Origin: Bacillota bacterium
Lineage (GTDB): Bacteria > Bacillota > Clostridia > Oscillospirales > Oscillospiraceae
Reading direction: 5' to 3'
DNA: 8,172 nucleotides
Assembly: GCA_009781925.1 (NCBI GenBank)
Contig: WQUU01000325.1
Location: forward strand, 1-8,172
The notes below the pieces were generated by a model. The model ran no database searches and was not told the origin of the DNA. It was given only the letters and a program-made list of their open reading frames with translations. The first letter of the stretch is position 1. Each line of letters opens with the position of its first letter. Both the position numbers and the translations under genes were made by a program. This document shows positions 4,701 through 8,172 of this stretch, one piece after another.

Positions 4701-4728
4701 TTGAAATATAAAAAATAAATGATATACT
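4701..4728 (+). promoter_or_regulatory. Promoter for the HD hydrolase gene, possibly for the whole sel cluster
   Basis: TTGAAA (4701-4706) and TATACT (4723-4728) are 16 bases apart in an AT-rich setting. The start point would be near 4735, leaving a short leader before GGGAGG at 4747-4752. No promoter or terminator was seen between this point and selB, so it may serve the downstream genes too. Confidence 0.75.
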
Positions 4729-4759
4729 ATCTTTGTCATAAAAAATGGGAGGCCGTCCG

Positions 4760-5302
4760 ATGAGCCATGTCCCTACGCCCGCCGAGGCGAGAGAAATTTT
4801 AAAAAAATACAACCGGGAAAACTTCCACCTCCAGCACGCGGAGACCGTGGCGAAAGTCATGCGGGAGCTCTCCAAAAAGTATGATCCGGGCCAAGAGGAC
4901 TATTGGGAGGCCGTGGGCGTCCTTCATGACATCGATTTTGAGCTCTATCCGGAGGAACACTGCAAAAAAGCCCCGGAACTTCTCAGGGAAAATGACGTGG
5001 ACGAGGGCGTCATCCGCGCGGTCGTCAGCCACGGCTGGGGGCTTTGTTCGGACGTAAAGCCGGAGCGCATGATGGAAAAAGTGCTCTTCGCCACGGACGA
5101 GCTCACCGGTCTCATCGGCGCGGCGGCCCTCATGCGCCCCACCGGCATGAGCGATATGGAGCCGAAATCGGTCATCAAGAAGTTCAAGGACAGGGGTTTT
5201 GCCGCCGGCTGTTCCCGGGACGTGATCCGCCAAGGCGCGGAACTCATGGGCGTGGAACTGAACGACCTCATCGCAATGACGCTGGAGGCCATGAAGGCGT
5301 AG
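4760..5302 (+). CDS. HD-domain metal-dependent phosphohydrolase
   Basis: The 180-residue protein carries the HD superfamily metal site in order: His26 in 'LQHAETVAKVM', the His56-Asp57 pair in 'VLHDIDF', His91 in 'VVSHGWG' and Asp113 in 'ATDELTGLI'. HD proteins hydrolyse phosphate esters of nucleotides or related substrates using one or two bound metal ions; this short single-domain type, with 'LYPEEHCKKAPELL' after the HD pair, is common in Clostridia as a hypothetical hydrolase and its substrate is unknown. The frame also opens at the ATG at 4745, but that ATG overlaps GGGAGG (4747-4752), which is placed seven bases before the ATG at 4760; the later start is therefore chosen. No membrane segment is visible. 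It lies 41 bases before selC on the same strand. A link to selenocysteine metabolism is only suggested by position. Confidence 0.88.
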   Translation: MSHVPTPAEAREILKKYNRENFHLQHAETVAKVMRELSKKYDPGQEDYWEAVGVLHDIDFELYPEEHCKKAPELLRENDVDEGVIRAVVSHGWGLCSDVKPERMMEKVLFATDELTGLIGAAALMRPTGMSDMEPKSVIKKFKDRGFAAGCSRDVIRQGAELMGVELNDLIAMTLEAMKA

Positions 5303-5303
5303 T

Positions 5304-5330
5304 GTAGGGGCCGCACATTGGGCGGCCCGC
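5304..5330 (+). repeat. GTAGGGG...CCCGC palindromic repeat, copy 3, inside the HD-selC spacer
   Basis: GTAGGGGCCGC at the left and GGCGGCCCGC at the right enclose a short loop; GGGCCGC (5308-5314) pairs perfectly with GCGGCCC (5322-5328). It matches the outer blocks of the copy at 291-320. It begins two bases after the HD gene stop codon and ends 13 bases before selC. No T-run follows, so it is not a terminator, but as RNA it could pause polymerase or protect an upstream 3' end. Confidence 0.65.
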
Positions 5331-5343
5331 AACCCTCAAATAT

Positions 5344-5441
5344 GAGAGCGAATCCGGTCTGGTGGCCGGCGCGGACTTCAAATCCGTCTGTGAGGCGGCA
5401 GCCCCGCCTCTGGTGTGTTCGATTCGCACTCGCTCTCGCCA
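5344..5441 (+). tRNA. selC: Selenocysteine tRNA, tRNA-Sec(TCA)
   Basis: The 98-base gene folds as a bacterial tRNA-Sec. The acceptor stem has 8 pairs: GAGAGCGA (5344-5351) with TCGCTCTC (5430-5437), then discriminator G5438 and an encoded CCA (5439-5441). The D arm has a 6-pair stem, CCGGTC with GGCCGG, around TGGT. The anticodon loop CTTCAAA gives anticodon TCA, which reads UGA. The variable arm is long, with GAGGCGG pairing with CCGCCTC. The T arm carries TTCGATT between GTGTG and CGCAC. The 8+5 acceptor/T-stem, long D stem, long variable arm and TCA anticodon are diagnostic. The tRNA is charged with serine by seryl-tRNA synthetase, converted to Sec by SelA with selenophosphate, and delivered by SelB, the two genes directly downstream. 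Confidence 0.97.
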
Positions 5442-5462
5442 AAAAACACAGGTTAAGCGGCT

Positions 5463-6836
5463 ATGAATTACGCACTCCTTCCAAAAATCGACCGCGTCAC
5501 GGACGAGGCGGAGCGCAGGCTCTCCGCCTCTGGTGTTGTTTATGCCCGTCAGGTTCTGACCGACGCCGTACGGGACAGTGTGAACGCACTCCGGGAGTCG
5601 GGCTGGGACGACGGCCTGTCCCGGGAGGGCCTCTTTGAGTGCGCGGTTCTTACGTCGCTCGGCCTCTACACGCGGCGCGTGCGCCCCTCTTTCCGGCCCG
5701 TGCTCAACGCCACCGGTATTGTCCTGCACACGAACTTGGGCCGCGCCCCCTTGGCGCGGGAGGCCGTCCGCGCCCTGGCAGAGGACGCGACCGGCTACTG
5801 CAATCTGGAGCTCGATTTGGACAGCGGCGCGCGCGGCGAGAGAAACAGTCACGTTTCCGCCCTCCTCTGCGGACTCTGCGGCAGCGAGGACGCCATCGCC
5901 GTGAACAATGCCGCCGCCGCGCTTCTCCTGGCGCTGGACACTTTGGCAAAAGGAGGGGAAGCTGTTGTCTCCCGCGGGCAGGCGGTGGAGGTGGGCGGCG
6001 GGTTCCGCATCCCCGACGTGGTTGCGCGCGGCGGCGCCGTTTTACAGGAGGTGGGCGCCACCAACAAGTGCCGCATCGCCGACTATGAGGCCGCGATCAA
6101 CGAGAAGACCGCCTGTGTTTTGCAGGTGCATCCCAGCAACTTCAGTATGTCCGGCTTTGTGGAAGCCGTATCCACGGCCGAGCTGGCACAGCTCGCCCAC
6201 GCCCGCAATTTGCCGCTGATCTACGATCTGGGCAGCGGCCCCCTCTACCCCTTCGCGGAGGCCGGGATCGGCCAGGAGCCCCTGCCTGCCCGCGCCATTT
6301 CCGACGGCGCGGATCTGCTCATCTTCTCCGGGGACAAGCTCCTGGGCGGCCCCCAGGCCGGAATCATCGCGGGAAAGCGGGAGCTTCTCAATAAGATTCG
6401 AAAAAATCCCCTCATCCGGGCTCTGCGCGCCGATAAACTCTGCCTCTGCGCGCTGGAGGCCACCCTCGCCCTCTACCGGGACGGGCGGGAGCGGGAGATT
6501 CCGGTGGTGTCCATGCTGCTGGCGCCGGAATCGGAGTTGCGGCGTCGGGCCGAGGCGCTCTTTGCGGCGCTTGACCGCTGCGCGGCGGAGTGCTCCCTGG
6601 CGCGGATAAAAGCGCCCGTGGGCGGCGGCTCCCTGCCGGGGGTCGAGCTCCTCAGCTGGGTCGTGGAGATCTTGCCAAAACATTTGCGTGTGGACGACTT
6701 CCTCTATAAACTGCGCACGGGCGATACGCCTGTGCTGGCCTATATCCACGAGGGCAAGGCGTGCTTTGACCTCCGCTGCGTGCCGGATGAAAAGCTGAAT
6801 ATCCTGGCGGAGGCCATCAGAAACGCGCTGCTATGA
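5463..6836 (+). CDS. selA: L-seryl-tRNA(Sec) selenium transferase
   Basis: The 457-residue protein has the normal length of SelA and its full layout: an N-terminal tRNA-binding domain beginning 'LPKIDRV' (6-12), the phrase 'NATGIVLHTNLGRAPL' (82-97), 'VNNAAAALLL' (147-156), 'GATNK' (198-202), 'YDLGSGPLYP' (254-263) and the pyridoxal-phosphate lysine Lys292 in 'SGDKLLGGPQAG' (289-300). SelA is a decameric fold-type I PLP enzyme that converts Ser-tRNA(Sec) to Sec-tRNA(Sec) with selenophosphate. The start ATG follows the selC CCA by 21 bases; the only ribosome-site candidate is a weak AGG, so translation may depend on other features. The stop TGA overlaps the selB ATG in ATGA. One variation: the usual Thr-Gly-Ala after the 'LLC.L' segment reads CGLCGSED here, and the usual triple Asn before the alanines is reduced to two. 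Function is clear from sequence and context. Confidence 0.97.
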   Translation: MNYALLPKIDRVTDEAERRLSASGVVYARQVLTDAVRDSVNALRESGWDDGLSREGLFECAVLTSLGLYTRRVRPSFRPVLNATGIVLHTNLGRAPLAREAVRALAEDATGYCNLELDLDSGARGERNSHVSALLCGLCGSEDAIAVNNAAAALLLALDTLAKGGEAVVSRGQAVEVGGGFRIPDVVARGGAVLQEVGATNKCRIADYEAAINEKTACVLQVHPSNFSMSGFVEAVSTAELAQLAHARNLPLIYDLGSGPLYPFAEAGIGQEPLPARAISDGADLLIFSGDKLLGGPQAGIIAGKRELLNKIRKNPLIRALRADKLCLCALEATLALYRDGREREIPVVSMLLAPESELRRRAEALFAALDRCAAECSLARIKAPVGGGSLPGVELLSWVVEILPKHLRVDDFLYKLRTGDTPVLAYIHEGKACFDLRCVPDEKLNILAEAIRNALL

Positions 6837-8172
6837 GTGACGCGCGCATCGTCGTCGGCACCGCCGGGCACGTGGATCACGGCAAGACCCGGCTCGTCCA
6901 GGCGCTGACCGGCATTGATACGGATCGCCTCCCGGAGGAAAAGCGGCGCGGCATGACCATTGTGCCCGGCTTCGTCCCCCTGGATCTCCCGAGCGGGCGG
7001 CGGCTGGGTCTCGTGGACGTGCCGGGACACGAGCGCTTTGTGAAAAATATGCTGTGCGGCGCGGCGGGTATCGACATGGCCCTCCTTGTCGTCGCCGCCG
7101 ACGAGGGCGTCATGCCCCAGACGGCGGAGCATTTGAACATCCTGCGGCTGCTCGGGATTGAGCGGGTTGTCGTGGCGCTCACAAAGTGTGAACTGGCCGA
7201 CGAAGCGCTGCTCGCGCTGGCGCGCGCGGAGGTCGCCGAACTGCTCGCGGGCACGCGTCTGAAAGGCGCGCCGATCCTCGACGTCTCCGCCGTCACGGGC
7301 TATCACATTCCGGAACTTCTGGCGCTGCTGGACAAAGTCGCCGGAGAACTTGTCCCCAAGCGTTCCGGCGGCCCCTGCCGGATGCCGGTTGACCGGGTGT
7401 TTTCGAAGCCGGGCTTCGGCGCCGTCGCCACCGGCACCCTCTGGGCCGGAGCTATTGAGACCGGCGCGCGGCTCATATTGCTCCCCTCCGGAGACGAATT
7501 GCGCGTGCGCGGCCTGCAGGTGCACGGCGCGCCGGTCATGCGGGCGGCGGCGGGACAGCGCGTGGCGGTCAATTTGGCGGGGCCGGAGACGGAGCGGGTG
7601 AACCCCGGCGCCTGGCTCTGCGCGCCCGGCGCGCTTCAGGCGAGTTACCGGCTGCATGTGGCCTTTGACTTTGTGTCCACGGCAAAAGCGCCCGAAAACC
7701 ACAGCCGGCTGCGGGTCTTTCACGGCACCTCGGAGGTCTTTGGCCGCCTGCGCCTTCCGGATCAGCTGCGGTTGGAGACCCCGCTGTTTCCCCTGCCCGG
7801 GGACAGATTGATTTTGCGAACCCTCTCTCCCGCCGTCACCGTGGCCGGGGCCACGGTACTGGAACCGCCCCGGAACGCAAAGGGCTCCGAGGAATTCCGG
7901 CAGCGGGAGACGCTAAAATTTTTGGCGGATTACCACAAAAAATACCCCCTGCGCCGGGGGATGCCTCTGGCGGAACTCCGGCAGCGCGCCTCCGGTGATT
8001 TGTCGGCATTTTTGAAAGACGGCAGCATCGCGCTGGACGGGACACAGGCGGCGCTGGCGGATTTTGTCTGCGCCCCCGCCGAGGCGCAGCGGGCTGATTT
8101 GGACGCCATTGAGACCGCGTACCGGGAGCGGCTTTTCACGCCGCCGGAGTTTTCCGCTGTCACAGACCCGCT
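6833..8172 (+). CDS. selB: Selenocysteine-specific elongation factor SelB, 3' truncated by the window
   Basis: The frame opens at ATG 6833-6835, overlapping the selA stop by four bases, and stays open to the window edge (446 codons of an expected 620 or so). The GTPase domain shows G1 'GTAGHVDHGKT' (9-19), switch I 'RRGMTI' (38-43), G3 'DVPGH' (62-66, His66 being the catalytic histidine) and G4 at 117-120. G4 reads TKCE where translational GTPases have an Asp, usually (N/T)KxD; this is the one odd key residue. Domains 2 and 3 follow ('MPVDRVFSKPGFGAVATGTL', then beta-barrel sequence). The start of the C-terminal winged-helix region is marked by 'YHKKYPLRRGM' (about 370), the typical junction in SelB. 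SelB binds GTP and Sec-tRNA(Sec), and its winged helices bind the SECIS hairpin of selenoprotein mRNA, delivering Sec at UGA. Translational coupling to selA is likely. Confidence 0.96.
   Translation, partial: MSDARIVVGTAGHVDHGKTRLVQALTGIDTDRLPEEKRRGMTIVPGFVPLDLPSGRRLGLVDVPGHERFVKNMLCGAAGIDMALLVVAADEGVMPQTAEHLNILRLLGIERVVVALTKCELADEALLALARAEVAELLAGTRLKGAPILDVSAVTGYHIPELLALLDKVAGELVPKRSGGPCRMPVDRVFSKPGFGAVATGTLWAGAIETGARLILLPSGDELRVRGLQVHGAPVMRAAAGQRVAVNLAGPETERVNPGAWLCAPGALQASYRLHVAFDFVSTAKAPENHSRLRVFHGTSEVFGRLRLPDQLRLETPLFPLPGDRLILRTLSPAVTVAGATVLEPPRNAKGSEEFRQRETLKFLADYHKKYPLRRGMPLAELRQRASGDLSAFLKDGSIALDGTQAALADFVCAPAEAQRADLDAIETAYRERLFTPPEFSAVTDP

Noticed and set aside
5304..5330. Hairpin before selC as an intrinsic terminator of the HD gene
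   Set aside because: The stem is strong but no T-run follows on either strand, and the sequence belongs to a dispersed repeat family.
6042..7723. Long minus-strand open frames opposite selA and selB
   Set aside because: Both plus-strand genes are unmistakable; the minus frames are composition-driven antisense frames without family resemblance.

Overview
The window looks like chromosomal DNA from a GC-rich member of the Clostridia, close in style to Oscillospiraceae and related gut or anaerobic lineages. The reasons are near-consensus sigma-A type promoters, strong GGAGG-type ribosome sites, a DUF1292 protein, a 3' gene end resembling the sporulation-linked BofC C-terminal domain, and a bacterial selenocysteine (Sec) locus. 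No species can be named from the sequence alone.

Left part (1-1660). A partial gene ends at 156. An intergenic stretch (157-487) is packed with palindromic and inverted repeats. A DUF1292 gene (488-769) follows, with its own promoter. Immediately after it lies a structured non-coding region (about 772-984) that folds like 6S RNA and ends in a bidirectional terminator. Converging on that terminator from the other strand is a type II toxin-antitoxin operon: a RelB/DinJ-like antitoxin and a YoeB toxin with all catalytic residues intact. Its promoter overlaps an inverted-repeat operator.

Middle part (1702-4475, all minus strand). One promoter (4065-4093) appears to drive a three-gene operon: MTA/SAH nucleosidase (mtnN), an AEC-family membrane transporter, and an HExxH metallopeptidase-like gene broken by a one-base frameshift. 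Upstream of it a Pro/Ser/Thr/Ala-rich lipoprotein gene ends at a strong hairpin terminator placed right beside the mtnN promoter.

Right part (4476-8172, plus strand). A 225-base AT-rich spacer holds a dispersed palindromic repeat and a small tandem array with a 16-base period. A promoter then leads into an HD-domain hydrolase, the selenocysteine tRNA gene selC (5344-5441, anticodon TCA), selA (Ser-tRNA to Sec-tRNA conversion) and selB (Sec-specific elongation factor, cut by the window end). selA and selB overlap by four bases. Together selC, selA and selB supply the tRNA, the synthase and the delivery factor for Sec insertion at UGA. selD is not in the window and neither is a recognisable selenoprotein.

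Most of the window is ordinary. The points most worth a second look are the covarying GTAGGGG...CCCGC palindromes (three copies, one inside the putative HD-selC-selA-selB transcription unit), the conservative but unusual Asp-to-Glu change in the SelB guanine-specificity motif, the YoeB/RelB-type pairing, and the mtnN-transporter-peptidase operon.
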